Positions 1 through 7,031 of a stretch of DNA of 22,920 nt are shown piece after piece. The DNA comes from Flavobacterium sp. (lineage in GTDB: Bacteria; Bacteroidota; Bacteroidia; Flavobacteriales; Flavobacteriaceae), in the NCBI GenBank assembly GCA_030151255.1, contig JASLED010000052.1:1-22920 (forward strand). Reading direction: 5' to 3'. The notes under the pieces were generated by a model. The model saw nothing but the letters and a program-made list of their open reading frames with translations. It made no database searches and was not told where the DNA came from. The translations under genes and the position numbers were made by a program. Every line of letters starts with the position of its first letter. Position 1 is the stretch's first letter.

Positions 1-141
1 TTAATTGAACAACTAAAACAAGAAGGCGTTACAGTATTGGACGAAATTGTAACGTATCCGTACGGAAAATTTGCACATATTTTAGATATGGAAGGCAATA
101 AAATTCAATTATGGGAACCAGGTGGTTCTTTTGAAGAATAA
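1..141 (+). CDS. VOC/glyoxalase-family protein, C-terminal fragment
   Basis: The window opens inside a reading frame that stays open from base 1 and stops with TAA at 139-141, giving 46 residues. The end reads DMEGNKIQLWEPGG, matching the final beta strand of vicinal-oxygen-chelate (glyoxalase/bleomycin-resistance-like) proteins, in which a D-x-x-GN-x-(I/V)-x-LWEP segment carries the last metal-binding Glu. The start and the N-terminal half lie outside the window, so substrate and exact subfamily cannot be told. A perfect hairpin follows 9 bp after the stop. The family call rests on this one motif. Confidence 0.7.
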   Translation, partial: LIEQLKQEGVTVLDEIVTYPYGKFAHILDMEGNKIQLWEPGGSFEE

Positions 142-150
142 TATTTTATA

Positions 151-180
151 AAATCTGCTTAAAAATTTTTAAGCAGATTT
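151..180. terminator. Bidirectional intrinsic terminator (perfect palindrome)
   Basis: A perfect 15+15 inverted repeat (AAATCTGCTTAAAAA / TTTTTAAGCAGATTT) lies between the converging VOC gene (+) and the lipoprotein operon (-). The A-rich and T-rich ends of the stem can supply the U-tract in both directions, so it probably ends both transcripts. Confidence 0.75.
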
Positions 181-252
181 ATAGTTTTACCAAAAATTAC
201 TTTATAACAACATGAAATGAAAATAGAGTATTTTCTTTCATTTATTATCTAG

Positions 253-927
253 TTATTTTTTAGTTTTTATAGAGCAGCCAATTGCTACTGTTTTTTTAGT
301 TTCTACAGGTTTATTATTTAATAAAGCATCTACAGCTTGTTCTACATATTTCTGAGTAACATTGTTTGTATCTTCATAATTATCATCAATAGCACCTATA
401 TATTGTACAGTAAATCCTTTATCTTCATTTTTCAAGACAAATACGTGTGGTGTTTTTGTAGCTCCATATTTTGGATATACTTTTTGGCCTTCGTCAATTA
501 GATAAGGAAACGGAAAATTCTTTTCTTTTGCTCTAATAATCATTTCCTCCATACTGTCTTCAGGTTGTACAGCCGGATCATTCGGATTAATTGCAATTAC
601 TGGAAATCCTAGAGAATTATATTTATTATCCAAGGCAACAATTCTATCTTCATATGCTTTTGAATATGGACAGTGATTACACGTAAAAATTACAATTGCA
701 CCTTTAGCATTTTTATATTGTTCTAAACTGTGCATTTTTCCATCTGTGCCCAACAAGCTAAAATCGGCAGCAATATTACCTATTTGATAACCATTTTCAT
801 TTTTAAAATCGGTTATCGGTTCAATTACTTCTTCAACCGGATCAATCGTCTGAATTTGACCTTTCTCTTTTTTACAAGCCATAAAAATTAAACTTGCCAA
901 TAGCAAAAAACTAATTTTTTTAATCAT
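253..927 (-). CDS. Redoxin/thioredoxin-like lipoprotein (CNHCPYS type)
   Basis: This 224-residue protein begins with a lipoprotein signal peptide; the lipobox IFMAC puts the acylated Cys at residue 18, so the mature protein should sit in the cell envelope. A linker to about residue 45 precedes an AhpC/TSA-redoxin fold. The motif FTCNHCPYS holds a CxxC pair at C83 and C86, and the cis-Pro segment TPHVFVL follows. This family occurs widely in Bacteroidetes and is presumed to reduce or shuffle disulfides or to act as a thiol peroxidase; the substrate is unknown. An additional Cys lies near the C-terminus (VAIGCS). It starts 7 bp after the stop of the TlpA-like gene upstream on the same strand, so the two are almost certainly co-transcribed. 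The fold is well supported, the reaction is not. Confidence 0.88.
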   Translation of the reverse strand: MIKKISFLLLASLIFMACKKEKGQIQTIDPVEEVIEPITDFKNENGYQIGNIAADFSLLGTDGKMHSLEQYKNAKGAIVIFTCNHCPYSKAYEDRIVALDNKYNSLGFPVIAINPNDPAVQPEDSMEEMIIRAKEKNFPFPYLIDEGQKVYPKYGATKTPHVFVLKNEDKGFTVQYIGAIDDNYEDTNNVTQKYVEQAVDALLNNKPVETKKTVAIGCSIKTKK

Positions 928-934
928 AATGTAC

Positions 935-1438
935 TTATTTATTTATCACTTTTTTTAATTCCTCATAACTCATTGTTCCTTCTTTAAAAAACAATTGTTT
1001 TCCATTTTTATAAATTGCCGTAGCAGGTATAGCTCCACTCCAATGAGTATTAATAGCAGGAATCCACTCATTCATTCTTTTTACATCAGATAAAATAAAA
1101 ACAGGTGGAGTTATATTATGTTTTTGCACAAATGGTTCTACTTTTGTTTCTAAATCACTTGCACGATCCAAACTTACCAAAACCATTTCAAAATCAATAT
1201 CCTTTTTATATTCGTTATACAATTTTACAAAATCTGGCAATTCTTCCACACAAGGCACACACCAAGTTGCCCAAAAATTAACTACATAAAGTTTATCATC
1301 GTTTTGCTTAATTTCATGCTGAAAAACGTAAAAATCATCAACAACTCCTGTCAATGGAAATGACTGTTTTATAACTTCTGTTTTTTTACAACTTCCAAAA
1401 ATGCAAACTAAAAATAATAATGTTAAGTATTTTTTCAT
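935..1438 (-). CDS. TlpA/ResA-like thiol-disulfide lipoprotein
   Basis: This is a 167-residue envelope thioredoxin. The N-terminus is a lipoprotein signal with the likely modified Cys at residue 17 (IFGSC). The active site is the typical TlpA motif FWATWCVPC, with C60 and C63, followed by EELPDF. The cis-Pro loop is IPATAIY. TlpA/ResA proteins keep periplasmic thiols reduced, for example during cytochrome c maturation, but no cytochrome genes are nearby, so the partner is unknown. It is the first gene of a minus-strand pair with the redoxin lipoprotein 7 bp downstream. I saw no clear TAnnTTTG promoter box on its upstream side (1439-1817). Confidence 0.9.
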   Translation of the reverse strand: MKKYLTLLFLVCIFGSCKKTEVIKQSFPLTGVVDDFYVFQHEIKQNDDKLYVVNFWATWCVPCVEELPDFVKLYNEYKKDIDFEMVLVSLDRASDLETKVEPFVQKHNITPPVFILSDVKRMNEWIPAINTHWSGAIPATAIYKNGKQLFFKEGTMSYEELKKVINK

Positions 1439-1817
1439 TCTTTCTTCACTGTCTATTTTTTCATTATAAAAATACTAAAAAAAACTAATGCATAATACAA
1501 TACAATTTAGAGAGTCTCAAATGCCATACATTTATTAAAGTTTACGTTATTTACAGATGGAAATTATAAAAACGATTTCAGGTCAATAAAATTATCGTAC
1601 AATTTTATAATTTTCATACTTTAGCAACAGAATAGGTACCAAACACCAAAATCTAAAGAAATTAAACATTTCGTAAAAAGCCAACTCACAAACCAGCCAA
1701 TACTTACGAAAAAGCACCGATATATTGAAATAATTTATTTTTATATTTTTTTTAATGTATCAAATTCATTTTTTGTAAAATATAAGCACTACATTTGTAG
1801 CTATTTTATAAATTTAT
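1439..1817. other. Divergent intergenic region
   Basis: These 379 bp separate the minus-strand lipoprotein operon from the helicase gene. No credible gene is present. The right end holds the helicase promoter box. In the middle, an 11-bp perfect inverted repeat (AAATTATAAAA at 1561-1571 with its complement at 1603-1613) competes with a second 8-bp pairing (1588-1595 with 1607-1614). Both are pure A/T, so they may only reflect base composition. Confidence 0.5.
1790..1797 (+). promoter_or_regulatory. -7 promoter box of the helicase gene
   Basis: TACATTTG matches the Bacteroidetes -7 consensus TAnnTTTG. Transcription would begin near 1801-1804, leaving a leader of about 15 nt before the ATG at 1818. 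The -33 element is poor: the nearest TTTTG ends at 1775, closer than the usual 19-21 bp spacing. Confidence 0.6.
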
Positions 1818-3764
1818 ATGAACAATTTCGAACTATTAGGTCTAAACGAATTGCTATTGTCTGCAATTAATGATATGGGATTTGAAAATCCTTCAGAGAT
1901 CCAACAAAAAGCAATTCCTTTATTATTAGAAAAAAATACCGATATTGTTGCGTTAGCCCAAACAGGGACTGGGAAAACCGCAGCATTTGGTTTTCCGCTT
2001 ATTCAGAAAATTGACCTGTCTAAAAAACACACTCAGGCGCTTATTTTATCGCCAACGAGAGAACTTTGCTTGCAAATTGCAAATGAAATCAAAGAATACT
2101 CTAAATACGTAAAAGGACTTCATACTGTGGCTGTATACGGTGGGGCGAGTATTACAGAGCAAGCAAGAGAAATCAAACGCGGTGCACATATTATTGTAGC
2201 TACTCCTGGTAGAATGCAAGATATGATTAATCGTGGTATGGTTGACATTAAACACATTGAATATTGTGTGTTAGATGAGGCAGACGAAATGTTGAATATG
2301 GGCTTCTATGAAGACATTACTTCTATCTTATCAGACACACCTGATGATAAAAGCACTTGGTTGTTTTCGGCAACAATGCCAGCAGAAGTAGCAAGTATTG
2401 CTAAAAAATTTATGTCTAACCCAGAAGAAATTACGGTAGGTCATAAAAATCAAGGTTCTACAAATGTAAGCCATGAATATTACTTAGTTTCTGCAAGAGA
2501 TCGTTATTTAGCTTTAAAGCGCTTAGCTGATGCTAATCCAGACATTTTCTCTGTAGTTTTCTGTAGAACAAAAAGAGACACACAAGCCATTGCCGAAAAA
2601 TTAATCGAAGATGGTTATAACGCAGCAGCATTACACGGAGACTTATCTCAAGCTCAACGCGATGCGGTAATGAAAGCTTTTAGAGGAAAACAAATTCAAA
2701 TGCTTGTTGCAACTGATGTAGCAGCACGTGGAATTGACGTTGACGATATTACACACGTTGTAAACTACCAATTACCAGACGAAATAGAAACGTACACACA
2801 CCGTAGTGGACGTACAGGACGTGCTGGAAAATCTGGAGTTTCTATGGTAATTATTACTAAGAGCGAATCGCGTAAAATCTCTCAAATTGAGCGTATCATG
2901 AAAACGAAATTTGAAGAGAAACCAATTCCTTCTGGAATGGAAATTTGCGAAATTCAATTATATCACTTAGCAAACCGTATTAAAAATGTTGAAGTAAGCG
3001 AAGAAATTGAAACTTTCTTACCTTCAATTATGGAATTATTAGGTGAATTACCAACAGAAGAATTAATCAAAAAAGTAGTTTCTGTAGAGTTTAACCACTT
3101 ATTAGAATACTACCAAAAATCATCAAATAGCCTAACATCTGTTTCTGGTAACCGAGAGCGTGGTGCTTCAAAAGAAGTTCCTACCGATGGTGCAGTTCGT
3201 TTCTTCCTTAACTTAGGAGCAAAAGACGGATTAGACTGGATGAACTTAAAAGATTATTTACGTGATACATTAGATTTAGGTCGTGATGATATCTTTAAAG
3301 TAGATGTAAAAGAAGGATTCTCATTCTTTAATACAGACGCAGAACACGCAGATAAAATCATTAGTATTTTAAACAACGAGTCATACAAAGGTCGTAATGT
3401 AAACGTAGAAATTTCTAACAACGACGGAGGTAGAAATTCTGGAAGAAGAGATCACGGAGGTAGAAAAAGCGGAGGTCGTTCTGGCGGTGGATTCAGAGAA
3501 AGAAGCGATCGTGGTGAAAGAAGCGAAAGAGGCGGATTCAGAGAAAGAAGTGATCGCGGTGAAAGAAGCGACAGAGGTGGCGAAAGAAATGACAGAGGTG
3601 GATTCAGAGAAAGAAATGATCGCGGTGACAGAAACGACAGAGATAGGGGTTTCAGAAGTGATAGAAATGACAAAAATAACGATAGAGCACCTCGCAACGA
3701 AAGAGGTTCTAGAAGAAGCGAAGGAGATAATACCAATAACTCAAGACGTCCTAGAAGAAGCTAA
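1818..3764 (+). CDS. deaD: DEAD-box ATP-dependent RNA helicase with DbpA domain and RGG tail
   Basis: This 648-residue cytoplasmic helicase unwinds RNA using ATP, with likely roles in ribosome assembly and cold adaptation. All family motifs are visible: Q motif near 22-34 (GFENPSEIQQ), motif I AQTGTGKT at 47-54, PTREL at 79-83, DEAD at 153-156, SAT at 184-186, ATDVAARGID at 298-307, and HRSGRTGR at 328-335. A DbpA-type RNA-binding domain occupies about 458-533. The last 115 residues are low complexity, rich in Arg, Gly, Asp, Ser and Glu, built from FRER(S/N)DRG repeats, and probably form a disordered RNA-binding tail. The ATG is supported by the MNNFELLGLN start and the promoter box just upstream. 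It could equally be labelled csdA or rhlE-like; the DbpA domain favours DeaD/CsdA. Confidence 0.95.
   Translation: MNNFELLGLNELLLSAINDMGFENPSEIQQKAIPLLLEKNTDIVALAQTGTGKTAAFGFPLIQKIDLSKKHTQALILSPTRELCLQIANEIKEYSKYVKGLHTVAVYGGASITEQAREIKRGAHIIVATPGRMQDMINRGMVDIKHIEYCVLDEADEMLNMGFYEDITSILSDTPDDKSTWLFSATMPAEVASIAKKFMSNPEEITVGHKNQGSTNVSHEYYLVSARDRYLALKRLADANPDIFSVVFCRTKRDTQAIAEKLIEDGYNAAALHGDLSQAQRDAVMKAFRGKQIQMLVATDVAARGIDVDDITHVVNYQLPDEIETYTHRSGRTGRAGKSGVSMVIITKSESRKISQIERIMKTKFEEKPIPSGMEICEIQLYHLANRIKNVEVSEEIETFLPSIMELLGELPTEELIKKVVSVEFNHLLEYYQKSSNSLTSVSGNRERGASKEVPTDGAVRFFLNLGAKDGLDWMNLKDYLRDTLDLGRDDIFKVDVKEGFSFFNTDAEHADKIISILNNESYKGRNVNVEISNNDGGRNSGRRDHGGRKSGGRSGGGFRERSDRGERSERGGFRERSDRGERSDRGGERNDRGGFRERNDRGDRNDRDRGFRSDRNDKNNDRAPRNERGSRRSEGDNTNNSRRPRRS
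3489..3660 (+). repeat. Degenerate direct repeats encoding the RGG-like tail
   Basis: The 12-base core GGATTCAGAGAA followed by AGAA(G/A) begins at 3489, 3534 and 3600, giving repeat spacings of 45 and 66 bp. Shorter units (GATCGCGGTGA, GACAGAGGTGG) lie between them. Spacings are multiples of three, so copy-number change would lengthen or shorten the helicase tail without breaking the frame. Confidence 0.8.
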
Positions 3765-3792
3765 TCTGTTAATTTTTTTCAAATAAGATTAG

Positions 3793-3858
3793 AAACTGTA
3801 AAATATCTATTATTTTTAAGCAATATTTAGAAATGATGAGATATTTTACAGTTTTTTT
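3793..3858 (+). terminator. Terminator-like hairpin spanning the start of the next gene
   Basis: A perfect 16-bp inverted repeat pairs 3793-3808 with 3839-3854 (arm AAACTGTAAAATATCT), with a 30-nt loop and a run of seven T at 3852-3858. It lies 28 bp after the helicase stop. The loop carries the ATG ATG start of the following gene, and the right arm is its codons 3 to 7. It looks like the helicase terminator, but it also lets RNA folding influence expression of the downstream gene. Confidence 0.6.
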
Positions 3859-4585
3859 ATTTGCTTTCGTTATCAACTTTTCGGCTTGGAGTCAATCAAC
3901 TCAAGTGAAAGGTAAAATATTAAATGAATTATCTCTTTTACCATTAGATGATGTAAACATCATTAATATTACAACGGTAAAAGGAACAGTGAGCAAGCAA
4001 GATGGAACATTTTCTATTGATGCTAAACTAAATGATTCTATACACTTTTCTTCCCCAGGATATTTACCTATAAAACTTAAGGTAACAAACGATTGGTTGT
4101 CTAACAATGAATTAAAAATATACATGTCACAACAATCCAATCAATTGGCAGAAATTTTCATTAAGAAATATGAGTTAACTGGAGTTTTAGAAGTTGACAC
4201 AAAGCTTATTGCTTTAAATGAAAAATTAGAGCTTAATTGGTATAGACAACAAAATCCAATTTACAACATTGCATTTGGATCATATTTTAGCCCTGTTGAC
4301 GCCGTTTACAACCTATTTAAAGGAAAAACCAAAGAGCTGAAAAAAATAGAAAGTATAAAAGAAGATCAAAACATGATTGCCTTAATGCAAACGCGTTATG
4401 ATAGAGAAATTGTTTGTGGTTTGCTAAACATTTCACAAGAAGATATTATAAAAACGCTTAAAAATTGCAACCAAACAGATCGTTTTATTTATACAGCAAC
4501 CGATTTTCAAATTTATCAAGCATTAAACGAATGCTATGAAAATTCAAAAATAATGGCAAAAAAACAAAAAAATACATCCTCTTAA
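3833..4585 (+). CDS. Secreted carboxypeptidase-like regulatory-domain protein
   Basis: The protein has 250 residues. Residues 1-21 form a signal peptide (hydrophobic FTVFLFAFVINF, cleavage near SAWSQ). Residues about 24-110 fit the CarboxypepD_reg-like beta-sandwich of Bacteroidetes, with VKGKILNE, PLDDVNI, GTVSKQDGTFSI and the SPGYLP turn. The remainder is a charged, mostly helical region without a recognisable enzyme motif. Such proteins are exported to the periplasm or outer membrane; the precise job is unknown. There is no plug or beta-barrel after the domain, so it is not a TonB-dependent receptor. Two ATG codons stand in tandem at 3833 and 3836. The gene begins inside a hairpin and ends in a terminator whose loop contains the stop codon. 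Confidence 0.8.
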   Translation: MMRYFTVFLFAFVINFSAWSQSTQVKGKILNELSLLPLDDVNIINITTVKGTVSKQDGTFSIDAKLNDSIHFSSPGYLPIKLKVTNDWLSNNELKIYMSQQSNQLAEIFIKKYELTGVLEVDTKLIALNEKLELNWYRQQNPIYNIAFGSYFSPVDAVYNLFKGKTKELKKIESIKEDQNMIALMQTRYDREIVCGLLNISQEDIIKTLKNCNQTDRFIYTATDFQIYQALNECYENSKIMAKKQKNTSS

Positions 4586-4599
4586 AGATGTATTTTTTT
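4566..4599 (+). terminator. Intrinsic terminator overlapping the stop codon
   Basis: AAAAAAATACATC (4566-4578) pairs with GATGTATTTTTTT (4587-4599) around an 8-nt loop. The TAA stop at 4583-4585 lies in the loop, so terminator and coding sequence overlap. Confidence 0.85.
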
Positions 4600-4645
4600 A
4601 TATGCTTTCGTGAAGAAGTTTTTCGCAAAACAAAAAAATATAAAG

Positions 4646-4653
4646 TATTTTTG
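4646..4653 (+). promoter_or_regulatory. -7 promoter box of the dihydroorotase-like operon
   Basis: TATTTTTG fits TAnnTTTG and lies 43 bp before the ATG at 4697, implying a leader of about 40 nt. A T-rich stretch about 20 bp upstream (near 4621) is a weak -33 candidate. Confidence 0.6.
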
Positions 4654-4696
4654 TAATTCATAACAACACATATCTAACTTTAACTACAGCAATAAA

Positions 4697-5950
4697 ATGA
4701 ATGTCATTTTAAAATCTGCAAAAATCATAGACAAAAAAAGTCCATTCAACAACACAACAATGGACATTCAAATTATCAATGGAAATATTAAACAAATTGC
4801 ACCGTGCATTAACGATAGTTCCGCAACAATAATAACACTAGATAATTTAGCTATATCACCAGGATGGTTTGATACTTCTGTAAGTTTAGGCGAACCAGGT
4901 TATGAAGACAGAGAAACCATTGCAAACGGATTAAAAGTGGCTGCAAAAAGTGGTTTTACTCAAGTTGCCGTTCAGCCAAATGCTTTTCCTATTGCCGATA
5001 ATCAGAGTTTAATTTCGTTTATTAAACAAAAAGCTATTGGACAAACAACAGAAGTTTTTCCTATCGGAGCATTGACAATGAAAAGCGAAGGAACTGATTT
5101 AGCCGAATTATTTGACATGAAAAATGCTGGAGCAGTTGCTTTTGGAGATTATAAAAAAGCAATTGAAAATGCCAACGTTCTTAAAATTGCTTTACAATAT
5201 GCACAAGATTTTGACGGTTTGGTAATTGCTTTTGCACAAGACAACAGCATAAAAGGAAAAGGGGCAACAAATGAAGGAATAAATAGCACAAAACTTGGTT
5301 TAAAAGGCATTCCAGCTTTAGCAGAAGAACTTCAAATTGCGCGCAACTTATTTTTATTAGAATATACTGGTGGTAAAATGCATATACCAACTGTTTCATC
5401 TGCTCAATCATTAGCTTTAATCAAAGAAGCGAAAGCAAAAGGATTAAATGTAACTTGTAGTGTGGCTGTGCATCAATTAATACTTACTGACGATGTTTTA
5501 CATGAATTTGATACAAGACATAAAGTTTTACCTCCGTTAAGGGATAAAGCTACCAGAAAAGCTTTGATTGATGGTGTGCTAGACAATACTATTGATTGCA
5601 TTACTACAGATCATAATCCGCTGGATATTGAGCATAAAAAACTAGAATTTGACTTAGCAAGCAATGGAACCATTGGATTAGAATCTGCCTTTGGAGCGCT
5701 AAATACTATTTTACCAATAGAAGTTATTGTTGAAAAACTAACAGCTGGTAAATCAATTTTTACCCAAACAATCAATACAATTGATTTAGATAATAAGGCA
5801 AATCTTACCTTGTTTACTACAGATGGAGATTGGATTTTTACAAAAGAAAATATTCTTTCTAAATCAAAAAACTCAGCCTTTTTAAATCAACCGATGAAAG
5901 GAAAAGTTTACGGAACAATTAATGGCGAGCAAAGCACCTTTAATTTTTAA
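4697..5950 (+). CDS. Dihydroorotase-like protein lacking metal ligands (PyrC homolog)
   Basis: This 417-residue protein follows the dihydroorotase/amidohydrolase fold from end to end: SPGWFDTSVSLGEPG at 54-68, NxFP near 95-98, AFGDY at 148-152, GLKGIPALAEE at 201-211, LEYTGGKMHI at 221-230, PPLRDK at 279-284, and TTDHNPLD at 303-310. The key metal residues are largely gone. The HxH pair of active enzymes (DxHxHLREPG) is S61 and S63 here, the Arg after Leu is Gly, the His normally before the E-D of the next metal site is absent (AFAQDN), and the second His of HIxHVS is T232. D305 and H306 remain. It is therefore probably a non-catalytic paralog, comparable in principle to the PyrC' partner of aspartate transcarbamoylase in Pseudomonas. 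It heads an operon with a membrane protein and an esterase, not with pyr genes. Confidence 0.88.
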   Translation: MNVILKSAKIIDKKSPFNNTTMDIQIINGNIKQIAPCINDSSATIITLDNLAISPGWFDTSVSLGEPGYEDRETIANGLKVAAKSGFTQVAVQPNAFPIADNQSLISFIKQKAIGQTTEVFPIGALTMKSEGTDLAELFDMKNAGAVAFGDYKKAIENANVLKIALQYAQDFDGLVIAFAQDNSIKGKGATNEGINSTKLGLKGIPALAEELQIARNLFLLEYTGGKMHIPTVSSAQSLALIKEAKAKGLNVTCSVAVHQLILTDDVLHEFDTRHKVLPPLRDKATRKALIDGVLDNTIDCITTDHNPLDIEHKKLEFDLASNGTIGLESAFGALNTILPIEVIVEKLTAGKSIFTQTINTIDLDNKANLTLFTTDGDWIFTKENILSKSKNSAFLNQPMKGKVYGTINGEQSTFNF

Positions 5951-5972
5951 TTTATCGATTTAAATTTATATT

Positions 5973-6317
5973 ATGTTATTACATTTTACAGCAGAAGAAG
6001 TTGAAAAGGGAAAAAATATGGCAATTGCATCACATCTAACTATTTTAGGATGTTTAATTGCTATTTTTATGAATATTGAACCAAAAAATAGATTTGCTGG
6101 TTTTTATATCAGACAAACATTTGGTTTACATTTAATGTTTTATGTTTTTGGATATTTTGTATCAAACATCGATTCATTATTTGCTACTGTTCCTTTTTAT
6201 CTTTGTTTTATTGTGTTGTGGTTTTATAGCTTTATTGGCGCATTACAAGGTGAAATCAGAGTTCTTCCTATAGTAGGTTTATATTTCCAAAAATGGTTTG
6301 AAAAATTATCAGCATAA
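5973..6317 (+). CDS. Small membrane protein, DUF4870-like
   Basis: The protein has 114 residues and three likely membrane helices, at about 18-34, 48-63 and 70-91, with a basic loop containing EPKNRFAGFYIRQ between the first two. This pattern (helix, KNxFxxFHxxQ-like loop, then paired helices) is that of the DUF4870/Tic20-like small membrane proteins that are common in flavobacteria. Function is unknown. It starts 22 bp after the dihydroorotase-like gene and ends 3 bp before the esterase gene, so it is in the middle of an operon. An alternative ATG exists at 6018, but this would shorten the protein to the edge of the first helix. Confidence 0.75.
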   Translation: MLLHFTAEEVEKGKNMAIASHLTILGCLIAIFMNIEPKNRFAGFYIRQTFGLHLMFYVFGYFVSNIDSLFATVPFYLCFIVLWFYSFIGALQGEIRVLPIVGLYFQKWFEKLSA

Positions 6318-6320
6318 ATT

Positions 6321-6971
6321 ATGAACACCTCTTTATCAATCAATTATTTAATTCAAGAGCCAAAAGTAAAAAAGGATAAAAATCCATTAATCTTACTTTT
6401 GCATGGATATGGTAGCAACGAAGAAGATTTATTTTCTTTTGCAAGCGAATTACCAGACGATTATTTTATTGTTTCTGCTCAAGCTCCTTATCAAGTACCG
6501 CCTTACGGATATGCTTGGTATGCAATTCATTTTGATGCTGATGCAAATAAATTTTCTGATGATAATCAAGCAATAGAATCAAGAGATTTGATTGTAAAAT
6601 TTATTGATGAGTTGATAGAAACTTATCCTATTGATTCAGAAAACATCAATTTAGTCGGATTTAGCCAAGGAGCAATTCTTAGTTATGCAATTGGTTTATC
6701 TTATCCTGAAAAAGTAAATAAAATAGTTGCTTTAAGTGGATATTTCAATCCAAATATCATCAAAAAAGGATTTGAAAACAATAATTTTGAAAAACTACAG
6801 TTCTTTGCATCACATGGAACGGTAGATCAGGTAATTCCTGTAGAATGGGCAAGAAAAACACCTCCTATTCTAAGCCAATTAGGTATTGTGCATGAATATA
6901 AAGAATATCCAGTTGGCCATGGAGTACATCCTTTAAACTTTGCGGATTTTAGAAGTTTTTTATTAAAGTAA
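6321..6971 (+). CDS. Alpha/beta-hydrolase, phospholipase/carboxylesterase family
   Basis: At 216 residues it has the size of the single-domain carboxylesterase/acyl-protein-thioesterase-like family (Abhydrolase_2). The oxyanion-hole segment LLLHGYGSNEEDL lies at 25-37, the nucleophile elbow GFSQG at 113-117 gives Ser115, GTVDQVIP places Asp169, and VGHGV places His200, so the catalytic triad is complete. No signal peptide is present, so the enzyme is cytoplasmic. It hydrolyses carboxylic esters in vitro in related proteins; the natural substrate is unknown. It is the last gene of the 4697-6971 operon and is followed by a strong terminator shared with glmM. Confidence 0.9.
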   Translation: MNTSLSINYLIQEPKVKKDKNPLILLLHGYGSNEEDLFSFASELPDDYFIVSAQAPYQVPPYGYAWYAIHFDADANKFSDDNQAIESRDLIVKFIDELIETYPIDSENINLVGFSQGAILSYAIGLSYPEKVNKIVALSGYFNPNIIKKGFENNNFEKLQFFASHGTVDQVIPVEWARKTPPILSQLGIVHEYKEYPVGHGVHPLNFADFRSFLLK

Positions 6972-6983
6972 AAAATTAGCCAT

Positions 6984-7026
6984 AAATAAACGAGCCTATG
7001 AAATTATCATAGGCTCGTTTATTTTT
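6984..7026. terminator. Strong bidirectional terminator between esterase and glmM
   Basis: AAATAAACGAGCCTATG (6984-7000) pairs perfectly with 7008-7024, extended by A7001-T7007 to an 18-bp stem with a 5-nt loop. A T-run follows on the + strand and an A-run precedes it, so it serves both converging transcripts. Confidence 0.9.
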
Positions 7027-7031
7027 ACAGC

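Noticed and set aside
1561..1613. Riboswitch-like alternative hairpins upstream of the helicase
   Set aside because: Both pairings are pure A/T in an AT-rich region and lie upstream of the predicted promoter, so they are not in the helicase leader.
3489..3660. CRISPR-like array
   Set aside because: The spacings are irregular and the repeats are coding, in frame with the helicase. No cas genes occur in the window.
3452..3786. Long open frames on both strands across the helicase tail
   Set aside because: They are by-products of the repetitive AGA/GAA-rich codons of the RGG-like tail. Their translations are low complexity (Leu/Ser/Pro or Glu/Lys/Val runs) and have no start signals.
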